A DNA stretch of 64,000 nucleotides, from NCBI GenBank assembly GCA_003576535.1, contig QXCQ01000245.1, positions 29,091-93,090 of the forward strand. Direction: 5' to 3'. The translations under genes and the position numbers were made by a program. Positions 17,881 through 25,684 of the stretch are shown piece after piece; the first letter of the stretch is position 1, and each line of letters begins with the position of its first letter. Below the pieces are notes generated by a model, which searched no databases, was not told where the DNA came from, and saw only the letters and a program-made list of their open reading frames with translations. The DNA is from Nakamurella silvestris. Lineage in GTDB: Bacteria; Actinomycetota; Actinomycetes; Mycobacteriales; Nakamurellaceae.

Positions 17881-18710
17881 AGTCGGGTTACGACCCGGGG
17901 TTTCTCGGCCTGCAGGTTCCGCTGCCGACAGTGCCGAGTCCGATCCCGACCACACAGTTGCCATATTCTCATTTCACTGTGGTTCTTCGACTCGATCGGC
18001 GACTTGCAGCTGTTTCGGCGGTGAACATCCATGGCGCCCTTCTCAAGGCCGTGCCTCGCACCATGGACCCATGGAGAATTGACCCCCGAGTCGGGGACGG
18101 GGCGCAGGCGACCAACAGTATCTACGTGGGAAATGATTTTGACAGAGGTCACCTCACCCGCAGGGAGGATCCCTGCTGGGGTACCCAAGCCGAAGCGGAG
18201 GAAGCCAACAGTGACACATTTTATTTCACCAATGCAGCCCCTCAGGTGGCAACCTTCAATCAATCCAAGTCCCTGTGGCGCGGTCTCGAGGACTACGTGA
18301 TCGAACACGCAGAAAAATATGAGCAGCGGCTGAATGTCTTCACTGGGCCGATTCTCGACGAAAGTGATCCGCTCTACCGCGGCTTGCGTGTGCCGCTGCA
18401 GTTCTACAAGATCATCGCCTGGGTCGGAGAGGGCGGTCTATCTGCCACGGGGTACATTCTCGACCAGAGCGAACTGGTCGAACAGCTCCTGAGTGGCCCT
18501 TCCGTTCAAGCCTCGCCGCTTGGCAAGTACCGCACCTATCAGGTACCTGTTGAGCTGATCGCCGGGCGTACGGAACTCCACCTTCCAGAACTTGTGGATG
18601 CTGACGTCCTGACATTACCCGAGGATGCATTGCCAGGAACAATGAGTCGTGAATTGACTTTGACGCGCCTCGAAGATGTCCAATTGCTTCCCGGCCCCAC
18701 TGCCGGGTGA
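17877..18710 (+). CDS. DNA/RNA non-specific endonuclease (NUC1 / EndoG-like)
   Basis: A 277-aa beta-beta-alpha-metal nuclease. The N-terminus GYDPGFLG..VPLP and the HFTVV...RRLA..AVNI stretch are typical of the family. The catalytic motif is DRGH (in YVGNDFDRGHLTRRED), followed by the Mg-binding and structural motif N-AAPQ-x3-FNQ-x3-W-x2-LE. No signal peptide is visible, which differs from secreted nucleases. The in-frame TGA at 17847 limits the start to ATG 17877. Base composition is less GC-rich than the chromosome and the gene is flanked by related repeats, consistent with acquisition. It might be a defence, toxin or scavenging nuclease; no inhibitor gene is recognised, but see the small ORF upstream. 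Confidence 0.88.
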   Translation: MKSGYDPGFLGLQVPLPTVPSPIPTTQLPYSHFTVVLRLDRRLAAVSAVNIHGALLKAVPRTMDPWRIDPRVGDGAQATNSIYVGNDFDRGHLTRREDPCWGTQAEAEEANSDTFYFTNAAPQVATFNQSKSLWRGLEDYVIEHAEKYEQRLNVFTGPILDESDPLYRGLRVPLQFYKIIAWVGEGGLSATGYILDQSELVEQLLSGPSVQASPLGKYRTYQVPVELIAGRTELHLPELVDADVLTLPEDALPGTMSRELTLTRLEDVQLLPGPTAG

Positions 18711-18761
18711 GCCGGTACCGATCCGAAACTCTGTTTGAAATGTGGTGAGTTCCCTCTCCGG

Positions 18762-18867
18762 CCGCGAGTGGACTGCCACACCCCACATTCCGGGGTGCAG
18801 CGGTCCACTGGAGCGAGACGTTCTGGGGTGCAGCGGTCCAGTGGAGCGGCGCAGTGGAGCGATGCAA
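18762..18867. repeat. Intergenic repeat block, sister of the one at 16.0 kb
   Basis: The stretch 18762-18807 matches 16027-16072 at most positions (both read CCGCGAG, then CTGCC or CCGCC, then ACACCCCA, then ATTCCGGGGTG). Two direct copies of a roughly 29-bp unit follow (18786-18815 and 18820-18848, sharing GGGGTGCAGCGGTCCA). It lies between the nuclease and the GNAT gene. Confidence 0.75.
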
Positions 18868-18885
18868 GGCCGCCCAGCAAGCTGG

Positions 18886-19464
18886 TCACACAGCTGCAGC
18901 GGCCCCGGCAATCCGGACGTGCACATGCATGTCGTGCCACCCGTCGACGTGCAGCAACGAACTGCGCCGGGTGCTCTCGAGGAGGTAGTCGGCCTTCTCC
19001 GCAACTCTGCAGGACGAGACGTTCTGGGTGGAGTGCTGCAACTCCAACCGATGCAGGCCCACTTCGTCGAAGGCCCACTCACTCAGCGCAGCAAGGGCTT
19101 TCGGGGCCACTCCCTGCCCGCGAGCGGCCGGCAGCACCCAGTAGCCGACCTCCCCGAATCCCTCGCCCAGTTTGAGTCGCAGGCCGATACGTCCGTGCAC
19201 CTTCCCCTCGATCTCGACGGCCCAGTCGCAGGCGATCTCGGATGCCCAGCGCCCCGTCCAGGAATGCACCCACACCAGTGCCTCGCCGGCCGTCATCATT
19301 CGAAGATGCCACCGCTGGATGTCCGGGTCCTGGTAGGCACCCACCAGGACGGGAATGTCGGATTCCGCCCATGGGCGCAGGACCAGCCCTTCGGACCTGA
19401 TCACCGGCTGGGCGACCTCACCCAGCGTCCCGGGCGGAACAACGGCCTCCACCAAGCTGGGCAT
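18886..19464 (-). CDS. GNAT-family N-acetyltransferase (RimJ/RimL type)
   Basis: A 192-aa single-domain acetyltransferase. The N-terminal strand reads LVLRPWAESDIPVLVGAYQDPDIQRWH, as in RimJ/RimL and related enzymes. The acetyl-CoA loop is ARGQGVAPKAL (a Q/R-x-x-G-x-G/A form), followed by LHRLELQHSTQNVSSCRVAEKADYLLEST, also typical. It probably acetylates a small amine or protein N-terminus; the substrate is unknown. A GAGAGAGGA ribosome-binding site precedes ATG 19464. It ends 19 bp from the intergenic repeat block and follows the gntR gene on the same strand after 32 bp. Confidence 0.88.
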   Translation of the reverse strand: MPSLVEAVVPPGTLGEVAQPVIRSEGLVLRPWAESDIPVLVGAYQDPDIQRWHLRMMTAGEALVWVHSWTGRWASEIACDWAVEIEGKVHGRIGLRLKLGEGFGEVGYWVLPAARGQGVAPKALAALSEWAFDEVGLHRLELQHSTQNVSSCRVAEKADYLLESTRRSSLLHVDGWHDMHVHVRIAGAAAAV

Positions 19465-19496
19465 CGGCTTCCTCTCTCAGAGCACGAGCAGGAGAA

Positions 19497-20210
19497 CTAC
19501 ATCGGCCCGATCTCGGGCCCGTGGGTGTCGATCAGATGGGTGCGCAGGGCCTCGGAGAAGCCTTGCGGATCATCGTTGCGCAGGTGGGCGATGAGCCCGG
19601 TGTGCTCCTGAATGATCTGGTCGGTCCGTTCGAAAAGCTGTTCCTTCTGCGTGAACAGCAGCAGCCGCTGACGGTCGGTCAACCGGTCGCCCAGTTCGAT
19701 GAGGAACGGGTTCTCCCCGGCCTCGACGAAGGTGCGGTGGAACTTGGTGGTCAGCTCGACGAAGGCGCCGATGTCCTGGGACTTGAGGACCGCGCGCTGA
19801 GCGGCGACCTGCGGTTCGAGTCGGTCGGCCAGTTCCAGCCGCGCCGCTGTGGTCGCCCGTTGGACCCCCATCGATTCCAGGATCAGCCGGGCGTCGGCCA
19901 GGTGGGCGATGTCGCTCGCGCTCAGTCCCAGGACCAGGGCCCCCCGTTTGGGGTAGATGGACAGCCAACCCTCGTCCTGCAGTCGGGTCAGCGCCGAGCG
20001 GATCGGGGTCCGGCTGACCCCGATGGTCAGGGCCAGCTCGTTCTCGGAGAGCATCGTGCCCTCCCGATGGGTGCCGTCGATGATGGCGGCGCGGATCGCG
20101 TCGTAGGAGATCTCCGCGGCGGTCTTGGGGGTCGGCACCGGTCCATGATCCCGCGAACGGCCCGGCCCGGTCGACGCGGCACGCGGCGAGGGCCCTACCA
20201 GGGTGTCCAT
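19497..20210 (-). CDS. GntR-family transcriptional regulator (FCD/FadR type)
   Basis: A 237-aa regulator. A winged HTH (about 28-95: AEISYDAIRAAIIDG, LSENELALTIGVSRTPIRSALTRLQDEGWL) is followed by an all-helical FCD ligand domain with metal-type residues (DARLILES, ...KFHRTFVEA..., EHTGLIAHLRNDD). ATG 20210 overlaps the stop of the CcdA-like gene as TGATG, so the regulator is the third gene of a thiol-redox operon. A start further in (GTG near residue 24) is possible. FCD proteins usually bind organic acids or metals; the ligand is unknown here. Placing a GntR regulator in a DsbA/CcdA operon is unusual. Confidence 0.88.
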   Translation of the reverse strand: MDTLVGPSPRAASTGPGRSRDHGPVPTPKTAAEISYDAIRAAIIDGTHREGTMLSENELALTIGVSRTPIRSALTRLQDEGWLSIYPKRGALVLGLSASDIAHLADARLILESMGVQRATTAARLELADRLEPQVAAQRAVLKSQDIGAFVELTTKFHRTFVEAGENPFLIELGDRLTDRQRLLLFTQKEQLFERTDQIIQEHTGLIAHLRNDDPQGFSEALRTHLIDTHGPEIGPM

Positions 20211-21034
20211 CAACGATCCTGCGGCAACACCCGGCGGGCCGCGCGGACCCGATGGACGATCAGGATCCCGGCCAGGACGGCCAGGCACAGTCCGACGATC
20301 AGGATGTCGGGGACCGAGTCGGTGCTCTCCAAGGCCCAGCTCTCCAGGTGGTACTGGTCGGTGGCGCCGAGGATTCCACCCAGATCGGTGGTCCCGCGGG
20401 TGACGATGAGCAGCACCCCGATGCCGATCGAGAGCAGTCCGCCGACGATCTGGGTCCACGTGTTCGACCATCGGCCGATCCGCACCTCGCGCGGCCGCAT
20501 CCAGTCGCGGATCCGGCTCACCCGCCCCCAGATCAGGGCCAGTACCAGCAGGGGCAGTGTCATACCGGCGGCGAACACCAGCAGGACCAGCCCGCCCCGC
20601 AGCGGGCTGCCGCCCACGGCCGCGAGGGTGAGTACCGATCCGAGGATCGGGCCGGCGCAGGTGCCGGCCAGCCCGTACACGCTCCCGAGCAGGAAAACCG
20701 AGACGGTGGAGGTGCTCTCGGCTGCGGCTTGCCGGGTGAACATGGGCAGGCGCAGACCCGCCACCTGCACCGCGCCGAGGGTGATGACGACCACCGCCGC
20801 CGTGGTGACCAGCAGCATCTGATGGTCACGGACGAAGGAACCCATTGTCCCGGCCAGGATCCCGAGTGGAACGAGGGTGGTCGCCAGCCCCAGGAAGAAC
20901 ACCCCGGTCCGCCCCAGCAGCCGACCCGGGCTGGTGAACGCGTAGGAGAAGAAGGCCGGCAGGAGCATCACCGAACAGGGACTCAGCAGGGTCAGGACAC
21001 CTCCGACAAGTGCGCCGGCAAAACCGATGTCCAT
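20210..21034 (-). CDS. CcdA/DsbD-type transmembrane thiol-electron transporter
   Basis: A 274-aa membrane protein with about six to seven segments. The two family Cys are present in conserved settings: Cys20 in LSPCSVMLLPAF and Cys126 in LAGTCAGPILG. CcdA proteins carry reducing electrons across the membrane to extracytoplasmic thioredoxin-like proteins. It begins 2 bp after the DsbA-like gene, which is its likely redox partner. The C-terminal 80 residues add one extra membrane segment beyond the basic CcdA core. Confidence 0.9.
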   Translation of the reverse strand: MDIGFAGALVGGVLTLLSPCSVMLLPAFFSYAFTSPGRLLGRTGVFFLGLATTLVPLGILAGTMGSFVRDHQMLLVTTAAVVVITLGAVQVAGLRLPMFTRQAAAESTSTVSVFLLGSVYGLAGTCAGPILGSVLTLAAVGGSPLRGGLVLLVFAAGMTLPLLVLALIWGRVSRIRDWMRPREVRIGRWSNTWTQIVGGLLSIGIGVLLIVTRGTTDLGGILGATDQYHLESWALESTDSVPDILIVGLCLAVLAGILIVHRVRAARRVLPQDR

Positions 21035-21036
21035 GT

Positions 21037-21810
21037 CTATCGTCCCGCGAGTGCCAGTTGCTCGTCGAGGATCCGCCGGAAGGTGTCGATCGGCTGCGCT
21101 CCGGCGACCACCTCGTCACCGATGACGAAGTACGGAACCGACGTTGCTCCCAGGCGTTTGGCGCGTGAATTGCTGATCTCCACGGCCACCCGCAGGTCCT
21201 TCCGGTCGAGATCGGCGGTGAACTTGTTGATGTCGGGCACACCGGCGGACTCGGCGAAGGTGATCAGCTTTTCCCGCGGCAGATCCGGGTGGGACCGTTC
21301 GGGTGCGGCGGCGTAGACGGCGGCCATGTACTCGTGGAACCTGCCCTGCTCGCCTGCCGCACGAGCGGCGACAGCCGCGTTCAAGGACTGCTCGCCGAAC
21401 AGGATCGCATCGTTGAATTCGTAACGGACCAAACCTTTGTCGACGTACTCCTGGATCAACGTCGGCAGGGTTTCGTTGGTGAAGACTGCGCAGAACGGGC
21501 ACCGGAAGTCGGCCCATTCGGAGATGACGACGGGGGCGTCCACCGGCCCGAGGGCCTGTGGATCACCGTCTGTGCGCTGGGCCGGGCCACTGGTCGGGGA
21601 TGTCGTGGGTGCTGCGTCCGAGCCCGGTGCGGTCGGCCCCGGCGCACTTGCCCCTGGTGTAGGCGCGTCCGAGGAGGTCTGGGCGACAACAACAATGGCA
21701 AGGAAGAACACCACCGCTGCCAGGACGACGTTGACCCGCCGGGAGGTGCGCAGACTCTTCTGCAGGGCGGCGATCGACGTCGGTGCGGTGTTGCGGGTCC
21801 GGTTGCTCAT
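21037..21810 (-). CDS. Membrane-anchored DsbA-like thiol-disulfide oxidoreductase
   Basis: A 257-aa protein with an N-terminal membrane anchor (about 27-45), a Pro/Thr/Ser/Gly-rich linker, and a DsbA-type thioredoxin domain (about 90-257). Active site FRCPFCAVF (C-x-x-C) and a cis-Pro loop GATSVPYFVIGD are both present. It probably forms or isomerises disulfides in exported proteins and is served by the CcdA-like protein encoded 2 bp downstream. ATG 21810 (MSNRTRN) was chosen; the mRNA may be leaderless because a strong promoter ends 7 bp upstream. Confidence 0.92.
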   Translation of the reverse strand: MSNRTRNTAPTSIAALQKSLRTSRRVNVVLAAVVFFLAIVVVAQTSSDAPTPGASAPGPTAPGSDAAPTTSPTSGPAQRTDGDPQALGPVDAPVVISEWADFRCPFCAVFTNETLPTLIQEYVDKGLVRYEFNDAILFGEQSLNAAVAARAAGEQGRFHEYMAAVYAAAPERSHPDLPREKLITFAESAGVPDINKFTADLDRKDLRVAVEISNSRAKRLGATSVPYFVIGDEVVAGAQPIDTFRRILDEQLALAGR

Positions 21811-21817
21811 CGTGCCT

Positions 21818-21845
21818 AGGATACAAGTTGCATCCAAGTTGTCAA
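21818..21845 (-). promoter_or_regulatory. Promoter of the DsbA-CcdA-GntR operon, with embedded direct repeat
   Basis: On the minus strand a consensus -35 TTGACA (21840-21845), a 16-bp spacer and -10 TATCCT (21818-21823) are seen. The -10 ends 7 bp before ATG 21810, so transcription should start at or next to the A of the start codon. Read on the plus strand, a direct repeat CAAGTTG-CATC-CAAGTTG (21824-21841) fills the spacer and could bind a regulator, perhaps the operon's own GntR protein. Confidence 0.7.
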
Positions 21846-21894
21846 AGCGGCCGTGGGCAGCACACGAGCTGCGTGCGGTCGCGCCGATGAAAGC

Positions 21895-21939
21895 CGGGCA
21901 GGTGCGTGATCCCTTACCGGAGAAGGGGTGTCACGCCCG
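21895..21939 (-). terminator. Hairpin downstream of the carbonic anhydrase gene
   Basis: The arms CGGGC (21895-21899) / GCCCG (21935-21939) and GCGTGA (21904-21909) / TCACGC (21931-21936) form a bulged stem about 30 bp after the carbonic anhydrase stop. Confidence 0.5.
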
Positions 21940-21966
21940 CTCTGCGAGTTGTCCGGTTCGGGTGGA

Positions 21967-22641
21967 TCAGACCGTGTTGACCGGGCCGATCGCGGTGCTG
22001 GCCTCGACCAGTCCTTCGGCCAACCGGTAGTTGGCGGCGACGATCCCCAGGCGGCCCTCGGAGATCTCGTTGCTGATCAGCGCCGAGGTGCGGAGCAGCT
22101 CGGCCACACACCCGCGCAGGTGCGCACGCCCGACCTCGAAGGTGTCGATCAGGTCCGGGTCCACCCGCGGGGACAGAGGGTTGTCGCGGAGCCAGACCTC
22201 TTGTACGGCAGGGATGATCGGCTGGATCTGCCGGGCGATGTTGACGGGCAGTTCCGGCGGATCCGGCTGCTGGGACTGGACCGCGGCAGCGATGGCACCG
22301 CACTGATCGTGGGCCAGCACCACGATCAACGACACCTTGAGGACTGCGACGGCGTACTCCAGCGACCCGATGACGGTGTCGGACACCACCTGTCCGGCGT
22401 TGCGGACGACGAAGAGGTCGCCGAGTCCCTTGTCGAAGATCAACTCGGCGGCCAACCGTGAATCGGAGCAGCCGAACAGCGCCACCGGAGGGTTCTGGCT
22501 GTGATGGTTCTGCTGCCGGTAGGCGACGTCCTGCCGGGGGTGCTGCGCGTCCCCGATGATGAACCGCCGATTCCCTTCCAGCATGAGCGCCCAGGCTTCG
22601 GCGGGGGAGAGAGGCGGCAGCGGTGTGGCGATGGAGGACAC
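21967..22641 (-). CDS. Beta-class carbonic anhydrase
   Basis: A 224-aa beta-carbonic anhydrase that interconverts CO2 and bicarbonate. All zinc and catalytic motifs are visible: Cys58-x-Asp60-x-Arg62 (FGCSDSRLA) and His111-x-x-Cys114 (AHDQCGA). The start was set at GTG 22641, because GAGGGA stands 8-13 bp upstream; the longer open frame before it is low-complexity and not protein-like. It may supply bicarbonate for carboxylases. The genes on either side (redox operon, unknown protein) give no clear pathway link. Confidence 0.94.
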   Translation of the reverse strand: MSSIATPLPPLSPAEAWALMLEGNRRFIIGDAQHPRQDVAYRQQNHHSQNPPVALFGCSDSRLAAELIFDKGLGDLFVVRNAGQVVSDTVIGSLEYAVAVLKVSLIVVLAHDQCGAIAAAVQSQQPDPPELPVNIARQIQPIIPAVQEVWLRDNPLSPRVDPDLIDTFEVGRAHLRGCVAELLRTSALISNEISEGRLGIVAANYRLAEGLVEASTAIGPVNTV

Positions 22642-22729
22642 GGGTTTTCCCTCGTCGATGTGGTTCAGGCCGTCATGCCCCGGTGGGCGGGCGGCTGGAG
22701 GAGTGGACGGCTGGGGGCGGGGAGGCACA

Positions 22730-22881
22730 GGTGGACATGAAAACGGTGGACATGAAGAACGGCGGACAGGAAGAACATAGTGCCCGCGGCCCCGAGCTCC
22801 CGCACCGGCAGGCCAACCGCAGCACCCGCACCGGCAGGGCATCCCCGGCATCGGCAGGCCGGCCGCAGCACCCGCACCGGC
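22730..22881. repeat. Short tandem and direct repeats upstream of carbonic anhydrase
   Basis: Two adjacent copies of GGTGGACATGAA-type 15-16-bp units lie at about 22730-22760. Beyond them a 19-bp sequence (CCGCAGCACCCGCACCGGC) occurs at 22817-22835 and again at 22863-22881, with a partial copy near 22800. This lies between two minus-strand genes and no protein-coding frame here is convincing. Confidence 0.65.
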
Positions 22882-22887
22882 GAGTCC

Positions 22888-23370
22888 CTAGGAACCGGCG
22901 ATCTCTGCGCGCTCGGGAGCGACCGACAGATAACGACGGAACAGAGCGACCTGCCGGCGTGCGGGGATGGTGGCCGTGATGCCGGTGGAGGAGGCGGCCA
23001 GCAGGATCGTGCTGGTCAGGTCGTCGAGGCGGCTGCGGGTCGGCGCCGAGACCAGGAGTGCGGTGCTGCTCGCGCGGATCTGGGCCCCGGTCCGGTCCTC
23101 CAGGGCTCCGAGGTTCAGGCCGGCAAGTGCTTCGGCGAACTGTCGTCGACGGGTCGGTGTGCCGCCGTCGACGTCCACGAAGCGGTGCACCGCAGTGGCG
23201 GTCTGCACATGCCCGAACTGTTCGACAAGGACGTCCCCGGCGTGGTGCTGGAGGAACGGCGGTTCCTCCGCGCTGATGGGCGGCAGGATGCTGGGCAGCA
23301 GATCGACCACGCCGTCCAGACTCTCGTCCGCGTCCAGTCGCATGCGGCGGGGGAAGCAGGGGGTTTTCAC
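22888..23370 (-). CDS. Hypothetical protein, unknown function
   Basis: A 160-aa ORF starting at GTG 23370 with AGGAG at 23378-23382, 7 bp upstream. No family was recognised. The sequence has an N-terminal segment rich in Asp, Leu and Pro (LDGVVDLLPSILPPISAEEPPF), a middle with HHAGDVLVEQFGHV, and an Arg- and Ala-rich C-terminus. There is no signal peptide or membrane segment. It may be in an operon with the carbonic anhydrase gene, but 246 bp of repeats intervene. The good ribosome-binding site and reading length argue for a gene; an ORF on the other strand (22780-23394) is the less likely alternative. Confidence 0.55.
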   Translation of the reverse strand: MKTPCFPRRMRLDADESLDGVVDLLPSILPPISAEEPPFLQHHAGDVLVEQFGHVQTATAVHRFVDVDGGTPTRRRQFAEALAGLNLGALEDRTGAQIRASSTALLVSAPTRSRLDDLTSTILLAASSTGITATIPARRQVALFRRYLSVAPERAEIAGS

Positions 23371-23546
23371 GGCCGTTCTCCTGGTGATTCGTGATGGACG
23401 ACGATGGTCGGCCACATCGATTCTGCTGTTCTTCACCGCTGCTGTCGTCCTTCCGGCGTGGTATCCCTGAGCTGATGCGCAGGTGGTACAGCGCCGCAGG
23501 CGCAGCAGGTATTCCTGGTCACGGGTGATGGATCGGCCCGGGGTGA

Positions 23547-24035
23547 TCAGTCGTCAGCACCGCAGTGTTCCGGGTCGACGCCGGGCCTGGGCCAGCGCCG
23601 CTTCTCCAGCCGCTCGATATCGCCGTTGAACCGGGCGAGGGCGGCGGCGAACTCGGCGACCTCCTCGGCGGTCCAGTTCTCCAGCACCCGTTCCAGCCCG
23701 CGGTTGTTGACCTCCCGGTGCTCGTCGACCCGCGCGGAACCCTCCTCCGACAGGCGGAACTTGCGGGCGATCCCGCCGTCCGGATCCGGGATCCGGGTCA
23801 CCAGACCGGATTTCAGCATCGATGCCGTTTGCCGGTTGAGGGTCGAGACATCCAGGCCGAGGGCCTCGCTGAGCTGGCTGATCGACATCGGTCCGTCGAG
23901 CTGGATCCGGCGGAGCAGTACATAGGCGCTGCGGTCGAGCAGGCGGTTGTCGGCCGTCGCCTGGTTCTTGTAGAAGTACCCGTGCCGCATCAGCACCATG
24001 GTTTCGAACTCGACGAGGTCGGTCGGTTTTTCCAC
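23547..24035 (-). CDS. MarR-family transcriptional regulator
   Basis: A 162-aa winged-helix regulator. The HTH region is GPMSISQLSEALGLDVSTLNRQTASMLKSGLVTRIPDPDGGIARKFRLSEEG, with the wing Asp/Arg typical of MarR. The start is GTG 24035 with AAGGA upstream. It is divergent from a DHA2 drug exporter with 138 bp between them, which contains three 18-bp direct repeats. It most likely represses the exporter and itself and is relieved by a small aromatic or drug ligand (family inference). Confidence 0.92.
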   Translation of the reverse strand: MEKPTDLVEFETMVLMRHGYFYKNQATADNRLLDRSAYVLLRRIQLDGPMSISQLSEALGLDVSTLNRQTASMLKSGLVTRIPDPDGGIARKFRLSEEGSARVDEHREVNNRGLERVLENWTAEEVAEFAAALARFNGDIERLEKRRWPRPGVDPEHCGADD

Positions 24036-24092
24036 GAGGTGGTCCTTTCCGGGTACAAGTTCGGGATCCTTCCCAGCTTACCGCAGGTGATG

Positions 24093-24146
24093 TGTATCAC
24101 GCACAAGGCATGTATTCAGCACAGGATATGTATCGTACACATCGAA
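24093..24146. promoter_or_regulatory. Three tandem 18-bp direct repeats in the MarR/exporter divergent promoter
   Basis: Units start at 24093, 24111 and 24129, each exactly 18 bp: TGTATCACGCACAAGGCA, TGTATTCAGCACAGGATA and TGTATCGTACACATCGAA. All begin TGTAT and carry CACA or ACA at similar positions. The third also holds a small palindrome TGTATCGTACA. They are probable binding sites for the MarR protein encoded alongside. Confidence 0.7.
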
Positions 24147-24173
24147 CATCACCCGGTCTGTGCAGGAGAACCC

Positions 24174-25628
24174 ATGAGCAACACCGAACAAGCCACCCGC
24201 ACCGGTGGCATCGTCGCAGTCCTGGCCTCGGTCGGGGTGGTGGCGGCGATCATGCAGACCCTGGTGGTCCCCCTGCTGGGGGAATTGCCGCAGCTGCTCG
24301 GCACCACCCCGTCCAACGCCACCTGGGTGGTGACGGCCACCTTGTTGGCCGCGGCGGTGGCCACACCCGTCGCCGGTCGCCTGGGGGACATGTTCGGCAA
24401 GCGCCGGATGATCCTGATCCTCACCATCCCCCTGATCGCGGGTTCGGTGGTCTGCGCGCTCTCCTCGTCGGTGCTGCCGATGATCGCCGGTCGTGGCCTG
24501 CAGGGCCTCGGGATGGGCGTGGTGCCATTGGGGATCAGCCTCCTGCGTGACGTGGTTCCGCCGGCCAAACTCGGCTCCTCCATCGCCCTGATCAGCGCCT
24601 CCATGGGCGTCGGCGGCGCGCTCGGTCTGCCGTTCGCCGCGATCGTCGCCGAGAACACCAGCTGGCGGGTGCTGTTCTGGGTCGCCGCCGGACTGAGCGC
24701 TGTCGTCGCCCTGCTGATCACGGTGGTGGTTCCGTCCGACCGTCCGAACCCGACACCGGGCCGCTTCGACCTGCTCGGGGCCATCGGGCTCGGCATCGCC
24801 CTGGTCTGCCTGCTGCTCGGGATCTCGAAGGGCTCCGACTGGGGTTGGGGAAGCGGTACCACCCTTGGCCTGCTCGCCGCCGCGGTCCTCGCCCTGCTCG
24901 TCTGGGGATGGTGGGAACTGCGCACGACCCAGCCGCTGGTCGACCTGCGGGTGACCGCCCGCCCGCAGATCCTGATGACCAACGTCGCCTCGATCCTGGT
25001 CGGCTTCTCCATGTACGCCCAGTCCCTGGTCATCCCGCAGCTGCTGCAACTGCCCTCGGCCACCGGCTACGGCCTCGGTCAGTCGATGATCCAGATGGGC
25101 CTGTGGATGGCACCCGCCGGTCTGGCGATGATGGCCCTTGCCCCGTTCGGTGCGAAACTCTCGGCCGCCCGCGGCCCGAAGGTGACCCTGGCCGTCGGCA
25201 GCCTGATCATCGCCACCGGCTACGCCTCCTCGATGGTGCTGCTCGGATCCACCTGGGGTCTGCTCGCCGTCAGCCTGATCACCAACACGGGCGTCGGACT
25301 GGCCTACGGGGCGATGCCCGCCCTGATCATGGGGGCCGTCCCGCGCGAGGAAACCGCCTCCGCCAACAGTTTCAACACCCTGATGCGCTCCATCGGCAGC
25401 TCCGTCTCGGCCGCGCTCATGGGTGTCATCCTGGCCCAGCTGACCATCGACTTCGGTGGCCGGACCCTGCCTTCGGAGACCGGGTTCCGGGTCGCCCTGC
25501 TGGTCGGCTGCGGTGTCGCCCTCGCGGCCGCCGCAGTGGCGATCAGCATCCCGTTGCGCTCCGCGGGGTCCCGTACCGATACCCCGCAGGGCACCCGGGC
25601 GGGCACGCCGGTGGCAGCGCGGGTCTGA
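24174..25628 (+). CDS. MFS multidrug exporter, DHA2 (EmrB/QacA) family, 14 segments
   Basis: A 484-aa proton-coupled exporter. It has 14 predicted membrane segments. Motif A is GRLGDMFGKRRM, and the drug-export motif C region reads ISASMGVGGALGLPFA. It resembles QacA/EmrB proteins for cationic drugs or hydrophobic compounds. ATG 24174 follows CAGGAG at 24163-24168. Divergent from marR, with the repeat array between, so it is likely induced by the exported compound. Confidence 0.93.
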   Translation: MSNTEQATRTGGIVAVLASVGVVAAIMQTLVVPLLGELPQLLGTTPSNATWVVTATLLAAAVATPVAGRLGDMFGKRRMILILTIPLIAGSVVCALSSSVLPMIAGRGLQGLGMGVVPLGISLLRDVVPPAKLGSSIALISASMGVGGALGLPFAAIVAENTSWRVLFWVAAGLSAVVALLITVVVPSDRPNPTPGRFDLLGAIGLGIALVCLLLGISKGSDWGWGSGTTLGLLAAAVLALLVWGWWELRTTQPLVDLRVTARPQILMTNVASILVGFSMYAQSLVIPQLLQLPSATGYGLGQSMIQMGLWMAPAGLAMMALAPFGAKLSAARGPKVTLAVGSLIIATGYASSMVLLGSTWGLLAVSLITNTGVGLAYGAMPALIMGAVPREETASANSFNTLMRSIGSSVSAALMGVILAQLTIDFGGRTLPSETGFRVALLVGCGVALAAAAVAISIPLRSAGSRTDTPQGTRAGTPVAARV

Positions 25629-25684
25629 TCGCCTGCGCCCCGGCCCGCTGCGGTGCAAGCAGCGGGCTGGGCTAGATTTTTCGG

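Noticed and set aside
17724..18308. A 194-aa minus-strand ORF
   Set aside because: Antisense to the nuclease with the DRGH motif; no ribosome-binding site or domain.
20252..21316. A 354-aa plus-strand ORF
   Set aside because: Antisense to the CcdA-like and DsbA-like genes; its composition (Gln, Asp, Arg, His) is that of a shadow frame.
24092..24550. ORF with MYHAQGMYSAQDMYRTHR repeats
   Set aside because: It is an out-of-frame reading of the 18-bp operator-like repeats and of the exporter gene; ATG 24174 has the ribosome-binding site.
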